NCBI GenBank assembly: GCA_020633975.1
Contig: JACKCR010000009.1
Location: 62,001 to 126,000, forward strand
Direction of reading: 5' to 3'
DNA: 64,000 bases
Origin: Candidatus Eiseniibacteriota bacterium
Lineage (GTDB): Bacteria > Eisenbacteria > RBG-16-71-46 > CAIMUX01
Shown one piece after another: positions 41,192-49,741 of the stretch. The notes below the pieces were generated by a model. The model saw only the letters and a program-made list of their open reading frames with translations. It ran no database searches and had not been told where the DNA came from. A program made the translations under genes and the position numbers. The stretch's first letter is position 1, and each line of letters starts with the position of its first letter.

Positions 41192-42755
41192 GACCGACTG
41201 GCTCGCACGATGGGCGCACTACACTCCGTCCCGCCTCGTGCTCCGCGACCACGGGCGTGGGGTCGAATGGACGTACCGAGACGCGCACCTCCGCGCAAAC
41301 GAACTCGCTCACTTCCTTCGGTCCAAACACGGCATCCGCCGTGGCGACCGGATCGCAACGATCTCGCGCAACCGCTCCGAGCTGTTCTTCCTCTTCTTCG
41401 CGTGCATCAAGCTCGGCGCCGTGCTCGTGCCTCTCAACTTCCGCCTGACTCGTGCGGAACTCGATCCGTTGATCGCGGACGCGGACCCGTCGCTCGTGTT
41501 CGTGGAGGACGACCGTGGAGTCACGCACTCGGACGAGAACTCTGGAGCGGCGGAGCAGAACGACTCTCTCGAGGACTCGAGTGCGACCTGGGTTGCAATC
41601 GACACTCTGACCGAGTTCCTCATTGGACCGATCGGCAGCCCGGCTTCCAGTTCGGATCTGCAAACGCGCAACCGGCCCGATGAAGCGCCCGCGAACGAGA
41701 ACGACCTCGTCATGATTCTCTACACCTCCGGGACCACCGGCGTCCCGAAGGGAGCGATGATCACGCATCGGATGCTCTTCTGGAATTCGGTCAACACCGG
41801 CTTACGGCTCGACCTCAGCTCGAGAGACCACACGCAGAGCTACGCACCGCTCTTCCATACGGGTGGCTGGAACGTTCTCTTCACTCCGTTCCTCCACCAC
41901 GGCGCGTCTCACACGGTGCTCGATGGTTTCGACGCCGACTTCCTCCTCCAGCTGATCGAGGAGGAGCGATCGACGCTTCTCTTCGGCGTCCCCACCATGC
42001 TCAAGATGATGACCGAATCCGAACGGTTCGGCCGGACCGACCTCTCCTCGCTTCGCTACGCGATCGTCGGAGGCGCTCCGATGCCGCTGGACCTCATCGA
42101 TGTCTGGCACGACCGGGGCGTACCGATCCGGCAGGGCTACGGTCTCACCGAAGTCGGCCCGAACTGCTTCTCGCTGCACGAAGACGACGCGAAGCGGAAG
42201 GCTGGATCGATCGGCTTCCCGAACTTCTACATCGACGCCAGAGTCGTTGGCGAAGACGGAGCCACGCTCGGCCACGACGAACCTGGAGAGCTCTGGCTCC
42301 GCTCACCGGTCGTAACGCCAGGGTATTGGAATAAGCCCGAGGAGACGGCCGCTGCCTGCACGGACGGCTGGTTCCATACCGGCGACATCGTGCGGCAAGA
42401 CGCCGATGGGTTCTTCTACGTGGTCGACCGGAAGAAGAACATGTTCATCAGCGGGGGCGAGAACGTCTACCCAGCGGAAGTAGAAGCGGCTCTCGCCACG
42501 CATCCCAACGTGGCAGAAGCAGCGGTCATCGGCGTCGCCGACGATCGCTGGGGCGAGGTCGGGCTCGCCTTCATCGTCGCGAGCGGAAACCCTCCGAGTG
42601 AGGAGGAACTCCGCAGCCACTGCAACGAGCGTCTCGCACGCTACAAGATCCCGAAGAGCTTTCGTTTTCTCGACAGCCTCCCCCGCAACGACGCAGGGAA
42701 GGTGGACCGGATGTCTCTAGTGCTCGAAGTGAACAACCAGGAGGATGAACCGTGA
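41178..42755 (+). CDS. Acyl-CoA synthetase (AMP-forming)
   Basis: The 525-residue adenylate-forming enzyme activates a carboxylic acid to its CoA thioester through an acyl-AMP. Motifs are the P-loop YTSGTTGVPKGAM at about 181-193, YAPLFHTGGWNVLFTPFLHHG, GYGLTEVGP, GELWLRSPVVTPGYWNKPEET, GWFHTGDIVRQDADGFFYVVDRKKNMFISGGENVYPAEVE and the C-terminal catalytic Lys in LPRNDAGKVDR. A Ser/Glu/Asn-rich insertion (SDENSGAAEQNDSLEDSS) lies near residue 120. The ATG at 41178 follows GGAAGGAGGG and overlaps the symporter by 14 bases; the long frame to 40917 is a shadow. It resembles medium- and long-chain fatty acid ligases; the substrate is not readable. Confidence 0.93.
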   Translation: MFRPETDWLARWAHYTPSRLVLRDHGRGVEWTYRDAHLRANELAHFLRSKHGIRRGDRIATISRNRSELFFLFFACIKLGAVLVPLNFRLTRAELDPLIADADPSLVFVEDDRGVTHSDENSGAAEQNDSLEDSSATWVAIDTLTEFLIGPIGSPASSSDLQTRNRPDEAPANENDLVMILYTSGTTGVPKGAMITHRMLFWNSVNTGLRLDLSSRDHTQSYAPLFHTGGWNVLFTPFLHHGASHTVLDGFDADFLLQLIEEERSTLLFGVPTMLKMMTESERFGRTDLSSLRYAIVGGAPMPLDLIDVWHDRGVPIRQGYGLTEVGPNCFSLHEDDAKRKAGSIGFPNFYIDARVVGEDGATLGHDEPGELWLRSPVVTPGYWNKPEETAAACTDGWFHTGDIVRQDADGFFYVVDRKKNMFISGGENVYPAEVEAALATHPNVAEAAVIGVADDRWGEVGLAFIVASGNPPSEEELRSHCNERLARYKIPKSFRFLDSLPRNDAGKVDRMSLVLEVNNQEDEP

Positions 42756-43273
42756 AGCGACCCTTTCTACTCGTCATGACCTTCGCGGCCGCGAGCCTGC
42801 TCGCGGTCATCGGCTGCAGTGACGACGACAAAGACAACAACCCGATCAACCCGCCCGCGGAGACCCCGGCGTGGGAAGGTACGTGGCTCAGCGCGGGCGC
42901 AAACGTCGCCCCGCTCCTTTCTCAGTTCTTTGCGATCGACAGCGTGCGCGTGACCTTCAACGAGAACCAGACCGTGGCGCTCGCTCAGCACGACACGACG
43001 ACCATGACCTGGACGAACAACAGCGGAACCTATGCGGTGACGGAGTCTGCGTCCGGAACCATCCATAGCATCGTGATCAGCTACACCGGTACGCCGAGCT
43101 TCGATCAGGAGGGGATCATCGAGGTCACGGACGGCACGCCGGACATGATGAAGCTGGAAGTCGTGCAGACCGTTCCGGACATCGGAGCCACCCCGTTGAC
43201 TCCAGCCCAAGGCTTCGGAGCAGATCCGACCCTGGGGACGATCAACATCCAGAACTACGTTCGTATCGACTGA
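42752..43273 (+). CDS. Small lipoprotein of unknown function in the acyl operon
   Basis: The 173-residue protein has a lipoprotein signal peptide ending in AVIGC, so it is lipidated at Cys22. An acidic linker follows (SDDDKDNNPINPPAE), then a compact beta-rich domain (WEGTWLSAGANVAPLL, VRVTFNENQTVALAQHDTTTMTWTNNSGTYAV). The pattern of one small beta-sheet domain resembles lipocalin-like or META-like domains, but no family is assigned. The GTG start overlaps the stop of the acyl-CoA ligase (GTGA) with AGGAGG upstream, so it is translationally coupled. Coupling to the ligase and position before an outer-membrane barrel suggest a substrate-binding or channel-assisting role. Confidence 0.75.
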   Translation: MKRPFLLVMTFAAASLLAVIGCSDDDKDNNPINPPAETPAWEGTWLSAGANVAPLLSQFFAIDSVRVTFNENQTVALAQHDTTTMTWTNNSGTYAVTESASGTIHSIVISYTGTPSFDQEGIIEVTDGTPDMMKLEVVQTVPDIGATPLTPAQGFGADPTLGTINIQNYVRID

Positions 43274-43427
43274 TCGGAAACCAGAAGGGGTTCGAGGTCC
43301 GGAACGGAACGAACCGTCGGAGCACCGCTCACGATGCCGTCAGTTGCGCCATCGATTCGGTGGCTCGCGTCGGCGCTCGGGTCTCGAACTCCTTCTACCT
43401 CTCAATCGCCGTCCTACGGAGGCTCCC

Positions 43428-45029
43428 ATGAAGAGGATCTCTCTCGTCCTCCTCTCCCTGTCGCTCCTCACGCTCTTCGTCACGGTCCCTGCACTCTCGT
43501 CGGACTCGGAGGGTGACGGCGGCGAGACGTCCAAGCAGCCGTTCCCCGAAGAGCGGGAAGAACGCGAGATCAAAGAGTTCCAGTTCATCGGGTACTACTT
43601 CATGCGTTCGGAGATGTCGAACGTCGCCCCGACGAACCAGTTTCTCAAGGGTCAGGTGGTCGGTCGCCTCTTCGGAGGAAACACGACGCGAACCTCGACC
43701 AGTACGTCCCGATTCTCGGAGCAGCGCTTCCTCCCGATGATCACCTATTCGCCGAAGCTGTTCGACGGTTGGGCGAAGATGCGGATGTCCTTCGAGTTCG
43801 ACTGGACCTGGGGAGATGCGAACTACGGCGCGGGCGGCAACTTCGGCGGCGCGTTCGCGGGTGACTTCGTGAACATGCAGACGCAGAACCTCTTCCTCGA
43901 ACTGCGTCCCAAGAAGAACCTGTTCATCAACGCGGGACTCCTTCGTCTCTACGACAACGTTCGTGTCCCCTACTACACCTTCACCGACCACCTCATCTAC
44001 AAGGGCTATCGTCTCGCTCTCTTCGGCTCGGACGCCACCGGTGTCGGCACACACTGGTTCTTCGCCCCGAACCAGCGGATCAAGGCCGGCGCGTACCAGC
44101 TCTACGAGAACAACACCGAGGAAGACGACGACGTCGTGATGTTCGAGGTGGACTACGAGCGGGACCTCGACATCGAGACGTCTGGCGGACTCTCCGTCCA
44201 CTACCTCCGGGACCACGCCAATGGCGAAGGTGGTGTCTCCATCCTCGGTCAAGGGCTCAACTCGGGGCTCAGCGACTACAACGGAGTCTTCAACTTCGAC
44301 CTCAGCGGCCAGCCGTACGACGGCGACATTCTCTGGCTCGGTACGCACTGGCATGGAGACCCACTCCTCGCACAGGGCCGGACGGGGTGGTCCGGCTTCG
44401 CGTTCTGGAACACGGGCCGGGTAGCCACAGCAAGCCGGGACATCGACATCAACGGCTTCGCCTCGAACCTGCGCGTGGCGCACCGGTACGGTCCGTTCAA
44501 GATGGACCAGGTCGCTCTCGACATGACGTACACGAGCGGCGACGACGACAACGTCAGCGACGGCACGTACAGCGGCGTCCTCACCGGGAACAACTGGACC
44601 GCTCCCGGCGCGGTGTTCTTCAGCCACGGCCTCTACCTGCTCTTGCCGCACGGGAACGTCGTCAACCGGTTCAATGCCGCCGTCATCGACATCCAGAATC
44701 TCGGCTACGGACTCGAAGCGGTCTCTCTCACCGCGTCGAAAGAACTCGTCCCGAACAAGTGGCTGGTCAAGACAGGCTTTGGCGCAGGACGCGCGACGAA
44801 CCCGCCAGACGGAAACAATCCGAACTTCGCGGCGATCGATCCGAACATCGGAGTCGAAGCGAACCTCAACATCCGGTACCGAATGCGTGTCTTCATGGAC
44901 CTGGAGCTCCACGCCGCACACCTCTGGCTCGGCGACTTCTACGACTCGCCGATCGTGAACGGCGATTCCGAGAGCCGCCCGCGCGATCCCTGGACTGCAT
45001 TCGTCACCCTCAAGTGGATCATGTTCTGA
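43428..45029 (+). CDS. Outer-membrane beta-barrel protein (alginate-export/porin-like)
   Basis: About 533 residues with a signal peptide (RISLVLLSLSLLTLFVTVPALS), a charged periplasmic linker, then many alternating hydrophobic/aromatic strands (MRMSFEFDWTWGD, NLFLELRPKKNLFINAGLLRLYDN, YRLALFGSDATGVGTHWFFAPN, LSVHYLRDHANG) and a final strand ending in Phe (AFVTLKWIMF), the outer-membrane assembly signal. General architecture and the LFLELRP/NLFINAG pattern resemble AlgE-like/DUF1302-like channels. The ATG at 43428 has GGAGG five bases upstream; the frame to 43344 is not used. It sits in the operon after the lipoprotein and before a lipoprotein hydrolase, so it is likely the route for hydrolysis products across the outer membrane. 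Confidence 0.82.
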   Translation: MKRISLVLLSLSLLTLFVTVPALSSDSEGDGGETSKQPFPEEREEREIKEFQFIGYYFMRSEMSNVAPTNQFLKGQVVGRLFGGNTTRTSTSTSRFSEQRFLPMITYSPKLFDGWAKMRMSFEFDWTWGDANYGAGGNFGGAFAGDFVNMQTQNLFLELRPKKNLFINAGLLRLYDNVRVPYYTFTDHLIYKGYRLALFGSDATGVGTHWFFAPNQRIKAGAYQLYENNTEEDDDVVMFEVDYERDLDIETSGGLSVHYLRDHANGEGGVSILGQGLNSGLSDYNGVFNFDLSGQPYDGDILWLGTHWHGDPLLAQGRTGWSGFAFWNTGRVATASRDIDINGFASNLRVAHRYGPFKMDQVALDMTYTSGDDDNVSDGTYSGVLTGNNWTAPGAVFFSHGLYLLLPHGNVVNRFNAAVIDIQNLGYGLEAVSLTASKELVPNKWLVKTGFGAGRATNPPDGNNPNFAAIDPNIGVEANLNIRYRMRVFMDLELHAAHLWLGDFYDSPIVNGDSESRPRDPWTAFVTLKWIMF

Positions 45030-45049
45030 TGTTGGAATCCGGAGGCAAC

Positions 45050-46069
45050 ATGCTGCGCTCGGCGACTACTCTTCTCGCCCTCTCTGCCCTCGCCATCGGG
45101 ATGGTTTCCCTATCGGGGTGCGCGACGTCTCGCTACTATCATCTTCCGACGCTTCAGTTCGACCAGGTGGACTACGGGTATCCCGTTCATACTGCCGAGG
45201 TTCGCAACCTCCAGATCGGGTACATCGACGAAGGTCCCGGGTCGGGCTCAGGATCCGGAGCGAACTCCACACCGACTATCGGATCGACCCCACTCTTGCT
45301 CATCCACGGACTCGGGTCGAACGCGAAGGCCTGGCTCCGCAACATCCCCGAATGGTCGAAGACGCGTCGGGTCATCGCGATCGACCTGCCTGGATACGGA
45401 CTCTCGAGCAAGGGAGACTTCCCGTACTCCTTGAGCTTCTATGCTCAGGTTCTCTCAGAGTTCATGGACGAGCTCGGCATCGAGAAGGCGAACATCGGCG
45501 GGCACTCGCTTGGCGGCCAGATCGCCATGGTGACCGCTCTCGAACACCCGGATCGCGTCGAGAACCTCATCCTCGTCGCCCCCGCCGGATTCGAGACGTT
45601 CACCCGGGGCGAAGGACAGTGGTTCAAGAGCGTGATGACGGTCGATCTGGTCAAGGAGACCACGATTCAGGGGATCGCGGAGAACCTACACTCGAACTTC
45701 TACCAGACGCCGCCCGAAGCGGAGTTCATGATCACGGACCGGATCCAGATCCGTGGCGCCGACGGGTTCGACGACTATTGCTACGCCGTCACTCGCAATG
45801 TCGCGGCCATGGTCGACCAACCGGTCGCAAAGCGGCTCGGAAAGATCGAGCAGCCAACTCTCGTCATCTTCGGTGAGAACGACGGTCTCATCCCGAATCC
45901 GTACTTGCATGGCGGGTACTCGGCCGACGTCGCGCGGCAGGGAGTGGAGGCGCTCCCTCACGCGGAGCTCCTTCTGATTCCCGCGTGCGGGCACTTCGCA
46001 CAGTTCGAGAAGCCGGAGGAAGTGAACGAAGCGGTGTCGAGATTCCTCGGAGCCTCCGCGAGCCACTGA
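45050..46069 (+). CDS. Lipoprotein alpha/beta hydrolase
   Basis: The 339-residue protein has a lipoprotein signal peptide ending in LSGC, so it is anchored to a membrane outside the cytoplasm. The alpha/beta-hydrolase fold is clear: LLLIHGLGSNAKAWLRNIPEW (oxyanion HG), VIAIDLPGYGLSSKGDF, nucleophile GHSLGGQIA, acid region IFGENDGLIPNP and catalytic His in IPACGHFAQFEKPEEV. Esterases, lactonases and haloalkane dehalogenases share this pattern. A Gly/Ser repeat insertion (GPGSGSGSGANSTPT) precedes the oxyanion loop. The ATG at 45050 has GGAGG four bases upstream; an ATG overlapping the previous stop at 45029 is also in frame. It is the last gene of the unit and could release the imported acid from an external ester or polymer. 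Confidence 0.9.
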   Translation: MLRSATTLLALSALAIGMVSLSGCATSRYYHLPTLQFDQVDYGYPVHTAEVRNLQIGYIDEGPGSGSGSGANSTPTIGSTPLLLIHGLGSNAKAWLRNIPEWSKTRRVIAIDLPGYGLSSKGDFPYSLSFYAQVLSEFMDELGIEKANIGGHSLGGQIAMVTALEHPDRVENLILVAPAGFETFTRGEGQWFKSVMTVDLVKETTIQGIAENLHSNFYQTPPEAEFMITDRIQIRGADGFDDYCYAVTRNVAAMVDQPVAKRLGKIEQPTLVIFGENDGLIPNPYLHGGYSADVARQGVEALPHAELLLIPACGHFAQFEKPEEVNEAVSRFLGASASH

Positions 46070-46137
46070 TCGCAAGTGCAATGAGTTCTCGACGCGGGTC
46101 AGACTGAAGACGGGACGACCCGGAAGACGGACAAAGA

Positions 46138-46169
46138 GAAGCGGGGCGCCGATGAGGCTGCCCCGCTTC
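46138..46169. terminator. Bidirectional terminator between the acyl operon and metK
   Basis: GAAGCGGGGC (46138-46147) and GCCCCGCTTC (46160-46169) are perfect 10-bp arms with a 12-base loop, between convergent stop codons. On the minus strand the stem is followed by TCTTTG, favouring metK termination; on the plus strand by GTCGTCTTG. Confidence 0.75.
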
Positions 46170-46206
46170 GTCGTCTTGAACGCGCGTGTGTAGGTGCGGG
46201 ATCTGC

Positions 46207-47409
46207 CTAGAGACCCGCGGCCTTCCTCAGCTTCCGAACCATGTTCGTGTTCTCCCAGGAGAACCCGCCGTCCTTGCTCGCCCGGTGGCCGAAGTGGCCG
46301 TGACGCGCCGTCCGCTCGTAGATCGGGCGACGCAGCTTGAGGTGCTCGATGATGCCACGAGGCGTGAGCGGGAAGATGTCGCGGACGATCGCTTCGAACT
46401 CTTCGTCCGGGATCACGCCGGTACCTTCGGTGGTGACGAGAACGGAGAGAGGATCCTTCACGCCGATCGCGTAGGAGAGTTGGACTTCGCAACGAGTCGC
46501 GAGACCGGCAGCAACGATGTTCTTCGCCACGTAGCGCGCCATGTAGGACGCGGAGCGATCCACCTTCGTCGCGTCCTTGCCGGAGAACGCGCCGCCACCG
46601 TGGCATCCACGTCCACCGTAGGTGTCGACGATGATCTTCCGGCCCGTGAGGCCGGCGTCGCCGTGCGGACCGCCGATCTCGAACGCGCCCGTCGGGTTCA
46701 TGTGGATGATGCAGTCCTTCGCGTTGAAGAGACGGGCCGGCATGACTGGCTTGATCACGTGCTTGAGGATGAGGTCCTTGAGCTTCGCCTGCTGCTTCTT
46801 GCCCGTCCACTGCGGCTCGTGCTGGGTCGAGAGCACGACAGTGTGCACCCGCTTGGGACGATCCGCATCGTACTCGATCGTAACCTGGCTCTTCGCGTCG
46901 GGACGGAGCCCCTTGATGATCCCCTTCTCGCGAACCTGGACGTGGCGCTTCATGAGCGCGTGGCTCAGCTCGATCGTGAGCGGCATCAGGTTCGGCGTCT
47001 CCTTGCAGGCGAACCCGAACATCAGGCCCTGATCTCCCGCCCCTTCCTTGTCGACACCCTTGGCGATGTCGGCCGACTGACTGTGGAGGGTCCGGATGAC
47101 GGCGCAGGAGTCTGCGTCGAAACGCATGGTCGGATCGGTGTAGCCGATTCCGCGGAGCGTGTTCCGCACCGTGTCCTCGACGTTCTCGAGCGCTCTCACC
47201 GCCGCCGGGCGGGACACTCTCACCTCACCAGCGATCACGACGAGTCCGGTCGTGACCAGCGTCTCACAAGCACAGCGGGCGTCCGGCTCGACTGCGAGCA
47301 AACTGTCGAGGATCGCGTCCGAGACCTGGTCCGCGACTTTGTCGGGATGCCCGGGCGATACTGCCTCACTCGTGAACATGTGATAGCCGTCAGCGTAGTT
47401 GGCCGACAT
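46207..47409 (-). CDS. metK: S-adenosylmethionine synthetase
   Basis: Makes S-adenosylmethionine from ATP and methionine; a 400-residue cytoplasmic enzyme of the usual size. Motifs: FTSEAVSPGHPDKVADQVSDAILD, the ATP-binding GAGDQGLMFGFACKET, NPTGAFEIGGPHGDAGLTGRKIIVDTYGG, GAFSGKDATKVDRSASYMARYVAKNIVA and HGHFGHRA near the C-terminus. The ATG at 47409 has AAGGGAG five bases upstream; the frame to 47493 is not used. It is divergent from the glutathione peroxidase gene and probably monocistronic. Its product supplies the two lipid methyltransferases of this window, though it is not linked to them. Confidence 0.97.
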   Translation of the reverse strand: MSANYADGYHMFTSEAVSPGHPDKVADQVSDAILDSLLAVEPDARCACETLVTTGLVVIAGEVRVSRPAAVRALENVEDTVRNTLRGIGYTDPTMRFDADSCAVIRTLHSQSADIAKGVDKEGAGDQGLMFGFACKETPNLMPLTIELSHALMKRHVQVREKGIIKGLRPDAKSQVTIEYDADRPKRVHTVVLSTQHEPQWTGKKQQAKLKDLILKHVIKPVMPARLFNAKDCIIHMNPTGAFEIGGPHGDAGLTGRKIIVDTYGGRGCHGGGAFSGKDATKVDRSASYMARYVAKNIVAAGLATRCEVQLSYAIGVKDPLSVLVTTEGTGVIPDEEFEAIVRDIFPLTPRGIIEHLKLRRPIYERTARHGHFGHRASKDGGFSWENTNMVRKLRKAAGL

Positions 47410-47733
47410 AGCGACTCCCTTTCTACCCGATTCCCAGCTTGGACCTTCCGTCTGAGATGTGATCGGTCGTAATTGACATTTCCCGCCAGCCACGCGACTG
47501 CGTATCGGCTCGGCCTCGTCGGCAACCCTCCGCCTTCCAGGGAGTCGGCGGGAGTACCGTCTCGATCCACGAAACGAGTAGGGTACTCCAAGGCCCCGAG
47601 AGGTGAAAGCAGTACCTTCCCGCCCGCTCCGGCATCCAAACCGAGTTCGCCGGCGAATCCGCCGTGGAGAGGACGAGAGGGCCCGATGGCCCCCGTCTCT
47701 GATCTCGGAACCAGAACCGCAGTGAGGAGAGAC
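47410..47733. other. Divergent intergenic region between metK and the glutathione peroxidase gene
   Basis: These 324 bases hold promoters for both genes; no gene was found. Bases 47487-47600 are foldable: ACGC/GCGT and CCGCC/GGCGG stems flank CGGCAACCCTCC at 47519-47530 (plus strand), a string reminiscent of SAM-I/IV riboswitch cores. The orientation points away from metK and the rest of the consensus is missing, so no riboswitch is called. Confidence 0.4.
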
Positions 47734-48405
47734 ATGTCACCTCGGACTCTAGTCGCCATCGCCATCGCCGCTACGACCCTGGTCAGTCTGGAGGTAGGAA
47801 ACGCCATGAGTGATCCAAAGAACGCTGCCGACGCCGTCTCGAACGCGGCCCAATCTTCGCCTGGAGCCGGCTCTTCCGGCGCCACCGGGGCGTCCCCCAG
47901 CGCTTCTGCGATGGGCTCGTCCGGCCAGGAGGCCCAGGGGTTCTACGGCCTCAGCACCTCGACGCTCGAAGGGAAGCCGGTCGACCTGTCCCAGTACCGG
48001 GGCAAAGTGGCCCTCGTCGTCAACGTCGCCAGCAAGTGCGGACTCACCCCGCAGTACGAGGGGCTGGAGAAGCTCCACGAGGAGCTCGCGGGGCAGGGCT
48101 TCACGGTACTCGGCTTCCCCAGCAACGACTTCGGTGCCCAGGAACCGGGGTCTGCGGAAGAGATCCGGCAGTTCTGCTCGGCGACGTACGGGGTCACGTT
48201 CCCGATGTTCGAGAAGATGCCGGTGAAGGGCCCCGAGAAGAGCGCGATCTACCAGTTCCTCACCCAGGGCTACGAGGAGCCCACCTGGAACTTCACGAAG
48301 TACCTGATCTCGAAGGACGGTACCGTGCTGGAGCGGTTCGACCCCCGCACGACCCCTGAAGACCCGGAACTGCGCGCGCGGATCACGGAGGCGCTCGCCT
48401 CCTAG
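47734..48405 (+). CDS. Exported glutathione peroxidase-family thiol peroxidase
   Basis: The 223-residue protein reduces peroxides with a catalytic Cys. Signature: GKVALVVNVASKCGLTPQY with Cys102, FPSNDFGAQEPGS with Gln136, and PTWNFTKYL with Trp185-Asn186, giving the Cys-Gln-Trp-Asn tetrad of the family. Bacterial Cys enzymes of this group usually use thioredoxin. A signal peptide (LVAIAIAATTLVSLEVGNA) and a Ser/Ala/Gly-rich linker of about 40 residues precede the domain, so it works outside the cytoplasm. The ATG at 47734 has GAGGAG four bases upstream; Met25 is an alternative that would remove the signal. A hairpin follows the stop. Confidence 0.9.
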   Translation: MSPRTLVAIAIAATTLVSLEVGNAMSDPKNAADAVSNAAQSSPGAGSSGATGASPSASAMGSSGQEAQGFYGLSTSTLEGKPVDLSQYRGKVALVVNVASKCGLTPQYEGLEKLHEELAGQGFTVLGFPSNDFGAQEPGSAEEIRQFCSATYGVTFPMFEKMPVKGPEKSAIYQFLTQGYEEPTWNFTKYLISKDGTVLERFDPRTTPEDPELRARITEALAS

Positions 48406-48425
48406 TCGGTCGACGCCTCAGGCCA

Positions 48426-48469
48426 CCGAGGGGCACAGGCGGGATCCCCCCACCGTCGTTGCCCCTCGG
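48426..48469 (+). terminator. Hairpin after the glutathione peroxidase gene
   Basis: CCGAGGGGCA (48426-48435) pairs perfectly with TGCCCCTCGG (48460-48469). The loop is long (24 bases) and the following sequence is C-rich (CCCTAGCCCCCCTTCTG) with only a few T, so termination efficiency is uncertain. Confidence 0.55.
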
Positions 48470-48642
48470 CCCTAGCCCCCCTTCTGTATCACCGGACTGG
48501 ATGGCGCGACTCCATCCGTGCAACCTCGCATGGTGCGCTCATCCCAATACTCTCCATCTTGCCAGCACCCCGCGCCTGGTCGCTTTGCTCTGTCCGCGTC
48601 TTCGAGCCTCGGGAGACGCTCCACCGAACCTGGAGGACCCCC

Positions 48643-49593
48643 ATGACTCGCACACTCACCCGGTCGCTGACCCTGTCTCTCGTACCTTGTCTGGCAGCCA
48701 TGGCCGTTGTCGTGGTCTCGCCAACGGCATCCTCCGCTGCAATCGAACTCGCGTCTCTGCAGCGCAGCATCACGGTGTTCGGTTCGATCGCGCCGCTGGA
48801 GGGCGAGGGCCAGTTCGACAGTGACAACGACAACGTCTCGCACACGGGCCCCTACGACAATCAGCTCGACGTGCTCGTGGAGTACGGAGACTCGTTCGCC
48901 CAGACGACGGCGTTCCAGACCTCATTCCACAACGACGGCGGAAGCATCTTCGCCACCGGGGGTTTCGATGCATCGGCCGGAGTGGGTACGAGCGCACAGT
49001 TCTCGGAGGCGCTCGGGGCAACGAACTTCCGCTACCAGTTCTCCGTGGACCAGGAGACTCACGCCCGGCTCGTCGGGTTTCTGGAGGCGACCGGTCTCGG
49101 ACGCGCATCGATCACGATCGTCGGCTCAGGTGGATTCGAGACCTACTATCGGTTCGTGGAGAACGAACGTTTCGACGTCGACGAGACGTTCGTTCTCAAC
49201 CCCGGCGGATACCAGATGACGATCGACACCAACGGATTCGGACAGGCATTCGAAGACCGTGAGAGTCCGGGGACGGGAGAGTTCGAGATTGCCTTCGCGC
49301 CCCTGAGCCCTGCATCCGTCGAGACTCCGGCCTTGCTTGCGACTGCTCCTACCGTGTCGCCCAACCCGGTCTCGAGCGAAGCGCAGATCCAGTTCCGGAA
49401 CGCCATCCCGGAAGGACGTGACGTGGAAATCATCGCTGCCAATGGGCGTGCCGTGCGAAGCCTCGGCCCCGTCTCGGGCGCGAACCTGACGTGGGATACC
49501 CGCGACGAGCTCGGCGCATTGGTTCCGGCCGGCGTCTACTTCGTGCGGGTCCAGGGAGAGACTTCCTCCACGAGAACGGTCGTCATCCGATAG
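48643..49593 (+). CDS. Secreted protein of unknown function with C-terminal FlgD-like sorting domain
   Basis: The 316-residue product has a signal peptide (LTLSLVPCLAAMAVVVVSPTASSA). A beta-rich domain of about 200 residues follows that I cannot assign (NQLDVLVEYGDSFAQTTAF, FRYQFSVDQETHARLVGFLEA, GGYQMTIDTNGFGQAF); its Asn/Asp/Gly-rich strands suggest an Ig-like or jelly-roll fold. The final 75 residues are the shared module (VSPNPVSSEAQIQFRNAIPEGRDVEII...GRAVRSLG...GVYFVRVQGETSSTRTVVIR). The ATG at 48643 has GGAGG six bases upstream. It is probably surface-delivered; it stands alone after the peroxidase terminator. Confidence 0.8.
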   Translation: MTRTLTRSLTLSLVPCLAAMAVVVVSPTASSAAIELASLQRSITVFGSIAPLEGEGQFDSDNDNVSHTGPYDNQLDVLVEYGDSFAQTTAFQTSFHNDGGSIFATGGFDASAGVGTSAQFSEALGATNFRYQFSVDQETHARLVGFLEATGLGRASITIVGSGGFETYYRFVENERFDVDETFVLNPGGYQMTIDTNGFGQAFEDRESPGTGEFEIAFAPLSPASVETPALLATAPTVSPNPVSSEAQIQFRNAIPEGRDVEIIAANGRAVRSLGPVSGANLTWDTRDELGALVPAGVYFVRVQGETSSTRTVVIR

Positions 49594-49741
49594 GTGACGT
49601 TGGGGCGGCGGCTCTCGCACCGCTGCCCCACGGTTCGCACGTCGGACTTCCGATGCGACTCTCCCGGGGCGTGCTGCCCAACGATGCGATCCACCTGTTC
49701 CGCCTCGACGTCCCGCTCAAACGATGCGATCGTTCCACTCC

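Noticed and set aside
37809-46069. OleABCD-type olefin/beta-lactone pathway (thiolase, hydrolase, ligase, SDR families all present)
   Set aside because: The SDR is a 261-residue FabG type rather than the extended OleD type, the hydrolase is an exported lipoprotein, and transport genes are embedded. The KASIII-like enzyme also lacks catalytic residues.
47487-47600. Possible SAM-I/IV-like riboswitch around CGGCAACCCTCC
   Set aside because: The string points away from metK, toward a peroxidase gene. The flanking hairpin and downstream pseudoknot sequences of the consensus are missing. A covariance-model search of 47410-47733 on both strands would decide.
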